Shown here in pieces: positions 8,907 through 20,789 of a stretch of 64,000 bases of DNA (positions are counted from its first letter, which is position 1; the number at the start of each line of letters is the position of its first letter). A program made the position numbers and the translations under genes. The notes under the pieces are model-generated. The model ran no database searches. It saw nothing but the letters and a program-made list of their open reading frames with translations, and was not told where the DNA came from. The DNA lies in assembly GCA_024372495.1 (NCBI GenBank), contig CP099977.1:2418001-2482000 (forward strand), given 5' to 3'. The DNA comes from Pseudarthrobacter sp. Fe7. Lineage in GTDB: Bacteria > Actinomycetota > Actinomycetes > Actinomycetales > Micrococcaceae.

Positions 8907-9614
8907 CTAACGCTGGTCAGTCCCGGCGTGGATCCTGCGCAGGGCCTCCCTGCGGGACAAAGGACTTATGGCGTTCCGTTGCCGGGCGGTGAACGCCGCG
9001 ACCCACTCCGGCGCCGTCTTCGCATACTCCCGCAGCGCCCAGCCGATCGCCTTGCGGATGAAGAATTCGCGGTCCGCAAGGTTCGGCTCGATGACGGCGG
9101 CCAGCAACTGCGTGTCGGTGTCCTTCCTGGCGCGAAGCTGCGACGTGATGGCGGCCCTCCGGATCCACATGTCGGGGTCCCGGCTCCACTGCCTGAGGAC
9201 GTGGGACATCTTTCCCCGGTGCGACTGCAGCAGGCTGCAGATCCGGCCGGATACGCCGTCGGCAAAATCCCACCACGCACCGGTACGGATGATCTCTTCA
9301 TATACGGGGAGCATGTCCAGGTCGCCGGCAATCAGCCGGTGCGCCGTCAGGTCGATGGCCGCATACCTCTCCTCGCGGAACGTGGAGGTACGCCACAGGT
9401 CAAGGACCGTGGCCCGGACCTGCGCGGCAGACGCCGGCGGAAACTCCCGGACAGCCCGGGCTGCGATCCGCCGCACTTCGGGAACCCGCACGCCCAGCGA
9501 GGGGAGCTGGGACTTCATGTACGCCTGCGCTCCCGCGGCACGCGCGGGGTCGGCCAGCTCCCGGAGCGCGCCCCTGACGGCGGCAATGAGCTTCTGGTCC
9601 GCAGCCGTGTCCAT
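8907..9614 (-). CDS. AlkD-like HEAT-repeat DNA glycosylase/alkylation repair protein
   Basis: 235 aa, all-helical. The AlkD family excises alkylated bases (3-methyladenine, 7-methylguanine) using a HEAT-repeat fold without base flipping. Recognisable segments are AYMKSQLPSLGVRVPEVRRI near residue 31, FREERYAAIDL, WWDFADGVSG, and DPDMWIRRAAI followed by FIRKAIGWALREYAKTAPEW. These match the family in order and the Trp/Asp/Arg positions of the DNA-binding cleft. It is convergent with the mannosyltransferase gene (6 bp gap). Confidence 0.87.
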   Translation of the reverse strand: MDTAADQKLIAAVRGALRELADPARAAGAQAYMKSQLPSLGVRVPEVRRIAARAVREFPPASAAQVRATVLDLWRTSTFREERYAAIDLTAHRLIAGDLDMLPVYEEIIRTGAWWDFADGVSGRICSLLQSHRGKMSHVLRQWSRDPDMWIRRAAITSQLRARKDTDTQLLAAVIEPNLADREFFIRKAIGWALREYAKTAPEWVAAFTARQRNAISPLSRREALRRIHAGTDQR

Positions 9615-9694
9615 GCGCCAACTTTAGCCAGCCACCAGAGCGGAGGGTGCGGTAGGCTGGTGAGCGCTAACACGCTACGACGCAGGGGGAAGCC

Positions 9695-10597
9695 ATGCCC
9701 GGAACCGAAGTCCACCTCGCCCACGGACCCTACTCCGCCGTCGTCACCCTTCGCAGCGGGGCGCTCCGGGAACTGCGCCACGGGGGCAGGGACCTGGTGG
9801 TGGGCTTTGGCCCGGATGGCGCTGTGCCCGACTATCGTGGCGTCATCTGCGCGCCGTGGCCCAACCGGCTGGCGGACGGCACCTATTCCTACGCGGGCAA
9901 GTCATACGCCGCAGCCGTCAACGAACCGGAACGCGGCGCTGCCCTGCACGGCCTTGCCATCCATAGGGAATGGGGAGTGCTGGACGCGGTTGCGGACCGG
10001 GTCGTCCTGGGGTGCCGCATTCCAGCCGGCCCGGATTACCCGGCTGACCTGGAACTGGCCGTCACCTACCAGCTGTCCGATGACGGGTTGCATGGCACGG
10101 TCCGGGCCGTCAACACCGGCACTGTTGCTGCGCCCTACGGCGCGTGCCCCCATCCCTACCTGGTGGCCGGTCCGTCGCCGCTGGACGACTGGTCGCTGGA
10201 GCTTCCGGCCGATGCCTACCTGGAGGTCACTCCTGACCGGCTGCTGCCAGTGGGCATGCGGCAGGTGGAGGGGGATGCCTTTGACTTCCGCTCCCCGCGC
10301 CGCCTGGGGGCAGTGAAGATAGACCACGCCTTCACGGACATCTCACGGGACGGTGCCGGGCTGGCCCGTGTGCGGGTACTCGATCCGTCCGGAACCGGAG
10401 TGGAACTGGAATGGGGGACTGAATGGCCCTGGGTCCAGGTGCACACCGGGGACAAGCCCGTTGGTCCGGACCGGCTGGGCCTGGCCGTCGAGCCCATGAC
10501 CTGCCCGCCGGATGCCCTGCATTCCGGCACCGACCTGGTGCATCTGCAGCCGGGTGAGTCCCATTCTGCGGGCTGGACCATCCGGGCCCTGGGCTAG
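9695..10597 (+). CDS. Aldose 1-epimerase (galactose mutarotase) family protein
   Basis: 300 aa. Family reaction: interconversion of alpha and beta anomers of hexoses or pentoses in the cytoplasm. Features include PWPNRLADGTYSYAGK, ALHGLAIHREWGV (substrate-binding His), APYGACPHPYL with the second His, and a late acidic catalytic region (VEPMTCPPDALHSG). The start at 9695 follows GCAGGGGGA. Length fits the family. Its stop overlaps the convergent esterase gene. With the sugar operons next door it probably serves carbohydrate catabolism; the substrate is unknown. Confidence 0.87.
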   Translation: MPGTEVHLAHGPYSAVVTLRSGALRELRHGGRDLVVGFGPDGAVPDYRGVICAPWPNRLADGTYSYAGKSYAAAVNEPERGAALHGLAIHREWGVLDAVADRVVLGCRIPAGPDYPADLELAVTYQLSDDGLHGTVRAVNTGTVAAPYGACPHPYLVAGPSPLDDWSLELPADAYLEVTPDRLLPVGMRQVEGDAFDFRSPRRLGAVKIDHAFTDISRDGAGLARVRVLDPSGTGVELEWGTEWPWVQVHTGDKPVGPDRLGLAVEPMTCPPDALHSGTDLVHLQPGESHSAGWTIRALG

Positions 10598-11341
10598 CAG
10601 GCGGGGGTATCCGCCCATCCGGCCCGCTGCAGCCACGCCGCGCACAGGGCGGTCCACTGTGCGGGCCCTGGCTCGTCCGCCGCGAGACCCAGCCCGTGCC
10701 GTCCTGCCGGGAACACGTGCAGGCTCCGCCGGAACACCGGCGGCAACCAGCGCTTCGGCGTAGTTCATGCTGTTGCTCACCGGGACGGCGTCGTCGTCGG
10801 CTGTGTGCCAGAGGAACGCCGGCGGTGTCAGGGGTGTGACGTTCAGCTCCGCGGAGAGCGCCGTGAGAAGGTCCGACGGCGGTGCGGCGCCAAGAAGGTT
10901 TTCCACCGAACCGTGGTGCGTCCCGCGGGTCATGGATACAACGGGGTAGCAGAGGACTGAAAGATCCGGGACGGCTGTGGAAACGTCAAGGTCCGGGTTC
11001 CCCGTGGCAGCTGCCGTGCTCAGCGTGGCCGCAAGGTGGCCCCCGGCGGAAAACCCCAGGACGCCAACGCGCTCCGGGTCCACGGTGAACCCGTGCTCCC
11101 CGTTCCTGATGTGGAGCATGGCCTCCTTGGCATCCTCCAACGGGGCCGGGTGCCGGTCAGGTGCCACCCGGTAGCGGAGCACGAAAGCGTGGATTCCCAA
11201 GGAGGCCAGCCACTCAGCAACGGGCTCCGCTTCGTGATCGGCCTGGCGGGCATACCCTCCGCCGGGCAGGACCAGGATGGCGGGGCGGTGGGCGCCGGCC
11301 TTCGAATAGGACGGAACGGCGGTCAGTCCGCGTGGCACCAT
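10594..11341 (-). CDS. Alpha/beta-hydrolase, acetyl-esterase/BD-FAE type (frame break at ~10722)
   Basis: About 248 aa. Oxyanion region is VLPGGGYARQADHEAEPVA, nucleophile elbow GFSAGGHLAAT, and the catalytic Asp lies in WHTADDDAVPVSNS; the final His is in GRHGLGLA, after the break. The order matches sugar-acetate or xylan-type esterases (PF20434/Aes). The frame breaks at CAGGCTCC (10720-10727), where one extra base splits VPAE-LHVFPAG. Its ATG overlaps the stop of the LacI-family regulator gene by one base, so both are one transcript; this and the adjacent xylose genes suggest removal of ester groups from imported oligosaccharides. Confidence 0.82.
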
Positions 11342-12435
11342 CAGGCGGCTGCTTCGGTGCTGCGCCGGAGCGTGACCTCGCCGGTGATGTCGCCGGCAGG
11401 GGCGCCCCCTGCCGCTTCGCTGTCCCCGCCCGCAGCATGCCGTCCGGTGGCCCGGGTGGCCAGGCGGCCGATATCCTCCAGCGGCAGGCGGACCGTGGAC
11501 AGGGCCGGCCGGAAATCGCGAAGGGTTTCGATATCGTCGAAGCCCGCAATGGCGGCATCCCGGGGGATGCGGAGCCCCTCTGACCGCAGGGCGGCCGCGG
11601 CACCGATGGCCATCACGTCGTTGACCGCGAAAATACACAGCTTCGACGCGGCGGCGCCGCCCTCTGCGGACTGGGCTGCCTTGATCCGGGCGGCCAGTTC
11701 CAGCCCGGCGTCATAGCCTCCGGACCTGTTGAACGCGCTCCGGAGCACCTCTGCCCGCCGGCGCCCGGCCCGCTCCAGTCCTTCCTGGAAGCCACGGACG
11801 CGGTCATCGGACGTCAGGAGGCCTTCGGGGCCGCCCACAATGACGAAGTCCCCGTCCCAGCCGCCGGCAAGTTCGGTGGCGAGCCGGGCGGCGAGTTCCT
11901 GGTTGGGGACTTTCACCACGTGGTAACCGTCCGGGGCGGTTGCCCCCACCACGGGGTGCCCCACCACAGCCACACGTCCGCCATTGCGGCAGTACCGGTC
12001 AAGTTCGGCAGCCAGTTCGGCGTTGCCGTCCCGGTCCTCGTCCCGGCAGGAGCGGGAACCCGCGATCACGATGGAGTCTGCGCGTCGTGCCGCGAAGGCG
12101 GCCACCGCTTCCTTCTCCTCTGCCGGGCCGCCGCCGGTGGTGGCGAGCAGCACCATCCTGCGCTGTTCCCGTGCCGCTTCCTGCACGCCCCTGGCAATGG
12201 CTGCGAAGTAAGGATCGGCGATGTCGTGGACGATCAGGCCGATCAGGCCGGAACTCGATTTGGCCAGGCCCTGGGCCTGGGCGTTGGGGATGTAGCCCAG
12301 TGACTCGGCCGCCTGCCGGACCCGCTCGGCAATATCCTTGCCCGGCGTGCGGGCCGAACCGTTCAGCACTCGGGAGGCAGTGGCGGGGGATACGCCGGCA
12401 AGGCGGGCCACCTCGGTAAGGGTACTTGCAGCCAC
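11341..12435 (-). CDS. LacI-family transcriptional regulator
   Basis: 364 aa from the GTG at 12435, chosen because GGAG lies 6 bases upstream and the HTH then starts near the N-terminus; an upstream in-frame ATG would add an unusual extension. HTH: TLTEVARLAGVSPATASRVL. Hinge/core: LGYIPNAQAQGLAKSSSGLIG, followed by a periplasmic-binding-protein-like sugar domain with VNDVMAIGAAAALRSEGLRIP and IAGFDDIETL. It is divergent from the Gfo/Idh-DUF993-TIM operon, so it most likely represses that operon and is relieved by an unidentified sugar. Two operator-like palindromes lie in the intergenic region. Confidence 0.9.
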   Translation of the reverse strand: MAASTLTEVARLAGVSPATASRVLNGSARTPGKDIAERVRQAAESLGYIPNAQAQGLAKSSSGLIGLIVHDIADPYFAAIARGVQEAAREQRRMVLLATTGGGPAEEKEAVAAFAARRADSIVIAGSRSCRDEDRDGNAELAAELDRYCRNGGRVAVVGHPVVGATAPDGYHVVKVPNQELAARLATELAGGWDGDFVIVGGPEGLLTSDDRVRGFQEGLERAGRRRAEVLRSAFNRSGGYDAGLELAARIKAAQSAEGGAAASKLCIFAVNDVMAIGAAAALRSEGLRIPRDAAIAGFDDIETLRDFRPALSTVRLPLEDIGRLATRATGRHAAGGDSEAAGGAPAGDITGEVTLRRSTEAAA

Positions 12436-12499
12436 TGCATCTCCTGGTCTTGGTACGGGCTCGAAGGCTAAGCACATTATGGCAGTTCAAACTACTAAC

Positions 12500-12562
12500 G
12501 GAAAGCGCTTGCCAAGCGGAAGCGCGCCGGGCATCATTGTGGAAGCGGGAACGCGCTTTCCC
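12500..12562. promoter_or_regulatory. Paired LacI-type operator-like palindromes
   Basis: GGAAAGCGCTTGCC (12500-12513) and GGGAACGCGCTTTCCC (12547-12562) both resemble LacI/CcpA-class operators (central CG within a GAAA-CG-TTTC palindrome). They lie between the divergent LacI gene and the Gfo/Idh operon, about 47 bp apart centre to centre, a spacing that permits looping. The rest of the 167-bp region shows nothing else clear. Confidence 0.6.
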
Positions 12563-12602
12563 AGCTAGCTTGAGTACACTGCTCACTCACCGTGGAGGAC
12601 AC

Positions 12603-13773
12603 ATGGGCTTCGAAACCAAAACAATCCGCATTGCCATGAACGGCATCACAGGCCGGATGGGCTACCGCCAGCACCTGCTGCGCTCCATCCTGCCCATCCG
12701 CGATGCCGGCGGATTCACCCTTGAGGACGGCACCCGGGTCCAGGTGGAACCCATTCTGGTGGGCCGCAACGAGGCCAGGATCCGGGAACTGGCGGAGAAG
12801 CACAAGGTGTCCGAATGGACTACCGACCTGGACTCGGTCATCAACGATCCCACCGTCGACGTCATCTTTGACGCCTCCATGACCAGCCTCCGCGCCACCA
12901 CCCTCAAGAAGGCCATGCTGGCAGGCAAGCATATCTTCACCGAAAAGCCCACGGCGGAAACGCTGGAGGAGGCCATCGAGCCTGGCCCGCATCGGCAAGG
13001 AATCCGGGGTTACTGCCGGCGTGGTGCACGACAAGCTCTACCTCCCCGGCCTGGTCAAGCTCCGCCGCCTGGTGGACGAGGGCTTCTTCGGCCGCATCCT
13101 CTCCATCCGCGGCGAGTTCGGCTACTGGGTCTTTGAAGGCGAGATCCAGGCCGCGCAGCGTCCATCGTGGAACTACCGCAAGGAAGACGGCGGCGGCATG
13201 ACCACGGACATGTTCTGCCACTGGAATTATGTCCTTGAAGGCATCATCGGAAAGGTCAAGAGCGTCAACGCCAAGACCGCCACCCACATCCCGGCCCGCT
13301 GGGACGAGGCCGGCAGGGAATACAAGGCCACCGCCGATGACGCCTCCTACGGCATCTTTGAGCTCGAGACGCCGGGCGGCGACGAGGTCATCGGCCAGAT
13401 CAACTCCTCCTGGGCCGTGCGCGTCTACCGCGACGAACTGGTGGAATTCCAGGTGGACGGCACCTACGGCTCTGCCGTGGCAGGCCTGAACAAGTGCGTT
13501 GCCCAGCAGCGCGCCCACACCCCCAAGCCCGTGTGGAACCCGGACCTGCCCGTCACCGAATCTTTCCGGGACCAGTGGCAGGAAGTGCCCGCCAACGCTG
13601 AGCTGGACAACGGCTTCAAGCTGCAATGGGAAGAGTTCCTCCGCGACGTGGTGGCCGGCCGTGAGCACCGCTTCGGCCTCCTGTCCGCCGCCCGTGGCGT
13701 GCAGCTGGCAGAACTTGGCCTCCAGTCCAGCGACGAACGCCGCACCATTGATATCCCGGAGATCACCCTCTAA
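12603..13773 (+). CDS. Gfo/Idh/MocA-family oxidoreductase (frame break at ~12981)
   Basis: About 389 aa, start ATG after GGAGG. N-terminal Rossmann domain begins IAMNGITGRMGYRQHLL (a variant G-x-x-G-x-x-G), with the conserved FTEKPTAETL loop (EKP motif) near residue 115; the second half is the substrate-binding alpha/beta domain (GGGMTTDMFCHWNYVL). NAD(P)-dependent sugar or cyclitol dehydrogenase is the family role. The frame breaks at GAGCCTGG (12978-12985), splitting AIE-LARIGKESG. It starts an operon with a DUF993 protein and a TIM-barrel protein whose stops and starts overlap. Substrate unknown. Confidence 0.85.
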
Positions 13774-14988
13774 TGACTTCCCTTATTCTCCCCACCGGCG
13801 ACGGCGGCACCAGGGAGTACCGGCTCCAGGGCGGCACCAGGTGGACCCGGCCCAGCGCCCCACTGACCGCACGCCGCGCCTATGCCGCCGCCCACGTCAT
13901 TCCCGAAGTCCTCGCCGACAACACCCCTGGGGCCCCGGCCCGCCTGGACTGGGACGCCACTATGGCCTACCGCCATGAGCTCTGGTCCTACGGCCTGGGC
14001 GTCGCCGATGCGATGGACACGGCCCAGCGCGGCATGGGCCTTGACTGGGCCGCCACGCAACAGCTCATCAAGCGCACCGGCGTGGAAGCGGCCTCCGTGG
14101 TTTCCGCCAGCAACCCGGCCACGGCTGGAAAATCGGTCCGCGACCTCGTCTCCTGCGGCGCCGGCACCGACCAGGCTCGACATCGACGCGCTGCCGTCCG
14201 GTGAGGCCGGTATCAATGCCGTCCTCGAGGCCTACCGCGAGCAGATTGCCGTCATCAGCGAAGCCGGGCCGAAGGTCATCCTCATGGCCTCCCGTGCCCT
14301 GGCCAGGGTGGCCAGTGGTCCGGAGGACTATCTGCGCGTCTACTCCACCCTGCTGCAGGAAGTGGACCAACCGGTCATCCTGCACTGGCTCGGCACCATG
14401 TTCGATCCCGCGCTGGCCGGCTACTGGGGCTCCGATGACGTCACTGCCGCTACCGGGACCTTCCTGGGCCTCATCAAGGACAATGCGGACAAGGTGGACG
14501 GCGTCAAGGTCTCCCTGCTCGATGCCAGCCACGAGGTGGCCCTGCGCTCAGCCCTGCCTGAAGGCGTCCGCCTCTACACCGGCGACGACTTCAACTACCC
14601 CGAGCTGATCGACGGCAACGGCACCCACCACTCGGATGCGCTGCTCGGAATCTTCGCCGCCATCTACCCCGCCGCCTCGGTGGCCCTGCAGAACTACGAC
14701 GCCGGCAACAATGCCAAGGCCCGGGAAATCCTCGACTCCACCCGCGAACTGGGCAAGCACATCTTCAGCGCCCCCACGTTCTACTACAAGACCGGGGTTG
14801 CCTTCCTGTCCTGGCTCAACGGCAAGCAGCCGGGCTTCCAGATGGTGGGCGGCCTGCATTCAGGACGCTCCGTCTGCCACCTGTCCAGGACTTTCGAACT
14901 GGCCGACAAGGCAGGCCTGCTGAAGGACCCGGCGCTGGCTGCCTTCCGCATGTCGGACTACCTGCGGATCAACGGGGTGGCAGTATGA
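13773..14988 (+). CDS. DUF993 family protein, dihydrodipicolinate-synthase-like (frame break at ~14174)
   Basis: About 404 aa. The protein has the look of a TIM-barrel class I aldolase relative (annotated as DUF993, dihydrodipicolinate synthase family): GAPARLDWDATMAYRHELW near residue 55, then KVILMASRALARVA, PVILHWLGTMFDPALAGYWG and KVDGVKVSLLDASHE, where the Lys could be a Schiff-base residue. Its ATG overlaps the Gfo/Idh stop (TAATG). The frame breaks at CAGGCTC (14172-14178), splitting GTDQ-LDIDALPSG. No reaction has been assigned that I know of; from context it may cleave or dehydrate a keto-sugar or keto-acid. Confidence 0.78.
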
Positions 14989-15823
14989 GCGACTTCTCCC
15001 GGCTCTCCATCAACAGCGCCACCACCAAGAAGTGGACGCTGGCCCAGGTCGTAGAGGGCTGCGTCAACGCGGGCATCCCCGCCATCGGCCCCTGGCGCGA
15101 CCGGGTCGAGGAAGCCGGACTGGACAAGGCGGCACACCTAATCAAGGACGCGGGCCTCCGGGTTTCCTCGCTGTGCCGCGGCGGATTCCTCACCGCGGCG
15201 GACGCGGAAGGCCAGGCCGCCGCGCTCGCCGACAACCGCGCCGCCATTCTCGAAGCCGTGGCGCTGGACACCCGGGACCTGTTCCTGGTGGTCGGCGGCC
15301 TGCCCGCGGGGAGAAGGACGTGGTGGCGGCCCGGCAACGCGTGGCCGACCGGCTCGCGGACCTGGTCCCGTTCGCGCGGCAAAACGGCGTCCGCCTGGTG
15401 CTGGAACCCCTGCACCCGATGTACGCCGCGGACCGCGCCCTCATCTCTACCCTGGGGCAGGCCCTGGACCTCGCTGCGCCCTTCGACGCCGCAGCGGTGG
15501 GGGTCGCCGTCGACACCTTCCACGTCTGGTGGGACCCGGAACTGAAGGCGCAGATCGAGCGCGCCGGCCGGGAGAACCGCATCGCGTCCTACCAGGTCTG
15601 CGATTTCAACATGCCCATCGCCGCGGATCCGCTGCTGTCCCGCGGGTACATGGGTGACGGCGTCGTGGACTTCGCCACGATCGGCACCTGGGTGCGCGAC
15701 GCGGGATACACCGGCGACATTGAGGTGGAAATCTTCAATCAGGGGATCTGGGACACGGACGGCACCGCCGTCCTGGCCACGGTCAAGGAGCGGTACGCGG
15801 AGCTTATCCTGCCGTACGCCTGA
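14985..15823 (+). CDS. Sugar phosphate isomerase/epimerase, TIM barrel (frame break at ~15310)
   Basis: About 279 aa after restoring one missing G in the run at 15307-15311 (PAGE-KDVV). AP-endonuclease-2/xylose-isomerase-like barrel: metal-ligand candidates are the Glu in LVLEPLHPMY, the Asp and His in AVDTFHVWWDPEL, the Asp in YQVCDFNMP and the Glu in IEVEIFNQGIWD. ATG overlaps the DUF993 stop (ATGA), so the three genes are translationally coupled. Such enzymes isomerise, epimerise or dehydrate sugars and inosose-like compounds. The operon ends here with two strong hairpins. Confidence 0.82.
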
Positions 15824-15837
15824 CCTGATCCAAGACC

Positions 15838-15870
15838 GCGGGCTCCTGCTGCGGCAGGGCAGGAGCCCGC
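15838..15870 (+). terminator. Hairpin after the DUF993 operon
   Basis: GCGGGCTCCTGC (15838-15849) pairs with GCAGGAGCCCGC (15859-15870). It is the first of two adjacent hairpins between convergent operons. Confidence 0.6.
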
Positions 15871-15881
15871 GCCCCACGCGC

Positions 15882-15912
15882 AGAAGACCCGGACCGCCGG
15901 TCCGGGTCTTCT
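15882..15912. terminator. Bidirectional hairpin between convergent operons
   Basis: AGAAGACCCGGACC (15882-15895), loop GCC, GGTCCGGGTCTTCT (15899-15912), perfect 14-bp arms. It sits 14 bp from the end of xylB and can serve both strands. Confidence 0.7.
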
Positions 15913-15925
15913 GCGTATTGCTGCC

Positions 15926-18577
<2,652 letters not shown>

Positions 18578-18578
18578 T

Positions 18579-18597
18579 TAGTTTATTGCCTGAACTA
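18579..18597. promoter_or_regulatory. Candidate XylR (ROK) operator
   Basis: TAGTTTA-TTGCC-TGAACTA is an imperfect inverted repeat (6 of 7 bp) 44 bp before xylA and 87 bp before the ROK gene. AGTTTA/TGAACT half-sites are typical of ROK-family XylR/NagC-like operators. The rest of the 148-bp intergenic region shows no other strong repeat. Confidence 0.6.
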
Positions 18598-18683
18598 TAT
18601 GAGCGGACGTAGGGTGGGGTCAATAGTCCAGGCTCGTAGGCAGCCGGAAAAATTGTCGGAAGCGTTTGACTGAGGAGCTTGTG

Positions 18684-19910
18684 ATGGTGATGCCGGCGCC
18701 TGCAGTGGCGGGGTCCGGAGGCGCAGCCCCCGGAAGCGTGGGGGATGTGCGGCGCAGCAACCTTGCGCTGGTCCTGGGCGCGATCGCCGAATTCCCGCCT
18801 GGCACCCATCCCAGCCGTGCGCAGATTGCCGGCGCCACCGGACTGACAAAGGCATCGGTGTCCAGTCTGGTCCTGGACCTCCTGGATGCCGGGATCATCC
18901 GCGAAATAGGCCTGAACCCGCAGGGGCGTGGCCGGCCCGGTGTCGGGCTGGAACTCAGCCCCAGCCGCGCGGTCATGGGCATGGAGATCAACGTCGACTA
19001 CATCTCCGTTGCTGTGGTTGACCTGGCCGGAAGGGTGCTCCTCCGCGAGGTGCAGGAGCGGGATAACCGCAACAGCCCGGACAGGCCGGTGCTGGCGGCG
19101 CTCGCCGTCCTCGCCGCGGGGGTGCGGGGTGCGGCGGGGGAGCTGGGCGTCGAGGTCCTGGGCGGGGGACTGGCAGTGCCCGGGCTGGTGGACCCGGCCG
19201 GGGCGCGGGTACTGACCGCTCCCAACCTTGGCTGGGTCAATGTGCACCTCGACCTTGCCGCCCTGCTGCCCGAAGCCGCACTGGGAGTTGAACTGTTCAA
19301 CGAAGCCAATGCGGCGGCCCTGGCCGAACTGCGGCACCGGCCGGACGGGGCATCAAACTTCCTCTTCGTCTCCGGCGAGGTGGGCGTCGGCGGCGGCATT
19401 GTCATCGGATCAGAGCTTTTCACCGGTCCCGGTGGCCATGCCGGGGAAGTGGGACATATCGTGGTGGAGCCCGAGGGCGGGCATTGTTCGTGCGGGGGCA
19501 CAGGCTGCCTGGAGACGGTGGCCGGCCAGGACGCCATTTTCGCCGCGGCCGGCGTGGCCACGGACGGGGGTTCACGCTCTGCCACCATGTCCGCTCTCCT
19601 GCAGGCGCTGACGGCCGGGGAACCAAGGGCGGTAGCCGCCGTCGAACGCGCCGGCGGCTGCCTGGGAATAGCGCTGGCGGCAACGGCACGGATAGTCAAT
19701 ATTGACTCCGTGGTTCTCGGCGGCCACTTTGCGGTCCTGGAACCCTGGTTGCGTACCCCGTTGCTGAACAGCCTGCAGAAATATGCGCCGGGCAAGTATG
19801 CCTCGGAGCGGGTGACGGTGTCCGCGGTGGGGGAGTTCGGCGCCCTGCTGGGGGCTGCCGGCAGCGTGATCCGCTCCCTCGTGGAAGCCCCCCACCGGCT
19901 TCACGCGTAA
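18684..19910 (+). CDS. xylR: ROK-family transcriptional regulator, XylR-like
   Basis: About 408 aa. A winged HTH (PSRAQIAGATGLTKASVSSL, residues about 40-60) precedes a ROK sugar-kinase-like domain with VAVVDLAGRVL, the glucose-binding FNEANAAALAE, VGVGGGIVIG and the zinc signature GHCSCGGTGCLETVAG. Several starts are possible (TTG 18666, GTG 18681, ATG 18684, ATG 18690); 18684 best fits the spacing to GAGGAG. Divergent to xylA-xylB, so it most likely represses xylose catabolism in the absence of xylose. The symbol rests on context. Confidence 0.85.
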   Translation: MVMPAPAVAGSGGAAPGSVGDVRRSNLALVLGAIAEFPPGTHPSRAQIAGATGLTKASVSSLVLDLLDAGIIREIGLNPQGRGRPGVGLELSPSRAVMGMEINVDYISVAVVDLAGRVLLREVQERDNRNSPDRPVLAALAVLAAGVRGAAGELGVEVLGGGLAVPGLVDPAGARVLTAPNLGWVNVHLDLAALLPEAALGVELFNEANAAALAELRHRPDGASNFLFVSGEVGVGGGIVIGSELFTGPGGHAGEVGHIVVEPEGGHCSCGGTGCLETVAGQDAIFAAAGVATDGGSRSATMSALLQALTAGEPRAVAAVERAGGCLGIALAATARIVNIDSVVLGGHFAVLEPWLRTPLLNSLQKYAPGKYASERVTVSAVGEFGALLGAAGSVIRSLVEAPHRLHA

Positions 19911-19921
19911 CCGGAATGCAG

Positions 19922-19949
19922 AACGCCCCGGTCCGAAGACCGGGGCGTT
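19922..19949. terminator. Bidirectional terminator, ROK gene and tRNA-Arg
   Basis: AACGCCCCGGTC (19922-19933), loop CGAA, GACCGGGGCGTT (19938-19949). It lies 12 bp after the ROK gene and 10 bp beyond the 3' end of the convergent tRNA-Arg. Confidence 0.75.
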
Positions 19950-19958
19950 GCATCCAAG

Positions 19959-20031
19959 TGCCCCAGGAGGGAATCGAACCCCCGACCGGCGGATTAGAAG
20001 GCCGCTGCTCTATCCCCTGAGCTACTGAGGC
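19959..20031 (-). tRNA. tRNA-Arg (anticodon TCT)
   Basis: Minus-strand cloverleaf: acceptor GCCTCAG/CTGGGGC with discriminator A, D-loop AGCTCAGGGGATAGAGC, anticodon loop CTTCTAA, T-loop GGTTCGATTCC. Reads AGA/AGG codons. CCA is not encoded. The roughly 200 bp upstream (20032-20238) show nothing further. Confidence 0.95.
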
Positions 20032-20238
20032 GTCGGCGTCCGGCCTGCAGGCCTGCGCCTCAAAAAGTTTACATTGCCCGGGGTGCCGGCGGCGTCACCC
20101 GGCCGCCACTGTTCCTCCACACCTGCTGGACATGCGGCTGTTGTCCACATACGAAAACCCATCCCTCCTGCTTGGGAGTATCCGGCGCGATGCTGGTCAT
20201 GCCTGCTACAGGCGCCACCATCCAGACAGGACGTAGAC

Positions 20239-20789
20239 ATGAGCGAATCGATCACCATTCGGGGCTTCGTGGCCACCGAGATAACCAGTTCCACCACGCC
20301 GGGGGAGTGGCAACAGCTTCTTTCCGGCTCGGTTCCACCGGCCGCCGCTTTGACAAGGAGTCCAAAACCTGGGGGGACGGGCACACCAACTGGTTCACTG
20401 TCCAGGGCTACCGCAACCTTGCCGGAACCCTGGGCTGCAGCATCCGGAAAGGCCAGCCGGTCATCGTGATTGGCAAGCTGAAGATCCACACCTGGGAAAA
20501 GGAGGGCCGGGTCTACCACTCCACCATCATTGACGCTGAAGCCGTGGGGCATGACCTCACCTTTGGATCGGCCAACTTTATCCGTACCGCCTCCAGGCCT
20601 GCCCTTTCCCTTGTGGAGCAGCCGCCGGCCCCTGACGAGGGCCCCGGGCTCGACCAGGACCCGGAGGAACCGGACGACCGCCTGGATGAACACCCCGAAC
20701 ACCGGGGCCACCCAGCCGCCGTTGTTGAGGACAATGACGGTACCCTGGCTTCCCTTGACCTCGAAACGGGGGAACTCGCCGAGGTCTAG
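20239..20789 (+). CDS. ssb: Single-stranded DNA-binding protein paralogue (frame break at ~20300)
   Basis: About 183 aa. OB-fold SSB signature: ITIRGFVATEITSS, ATASFRLGSTGRRFDKES, NWFTVQGYRNLAGTL, GQPVIVIGKLKIHTW. After residue 115 comes an acidic, Pro-rich tail, but it ends ETGELAEV instead of the usual DDDIPF-type tip that recruits partner proteins. The frame breaks in a G run at 20301-20305 (one missing G restores TPGGVATASF). As it is not beside rpsF/rpsR, it is probably a second SSB rather than the housekeeping one, for example for competence or recombination; that is inference. Confidence 0.82.

Noticed and set aside
8928..10316. 462-residue open frame on the plus strand
   Set aside because: Overlaps the AlkD-like gene in antisense and the epimerase in another frame; both of those have clear motifs.
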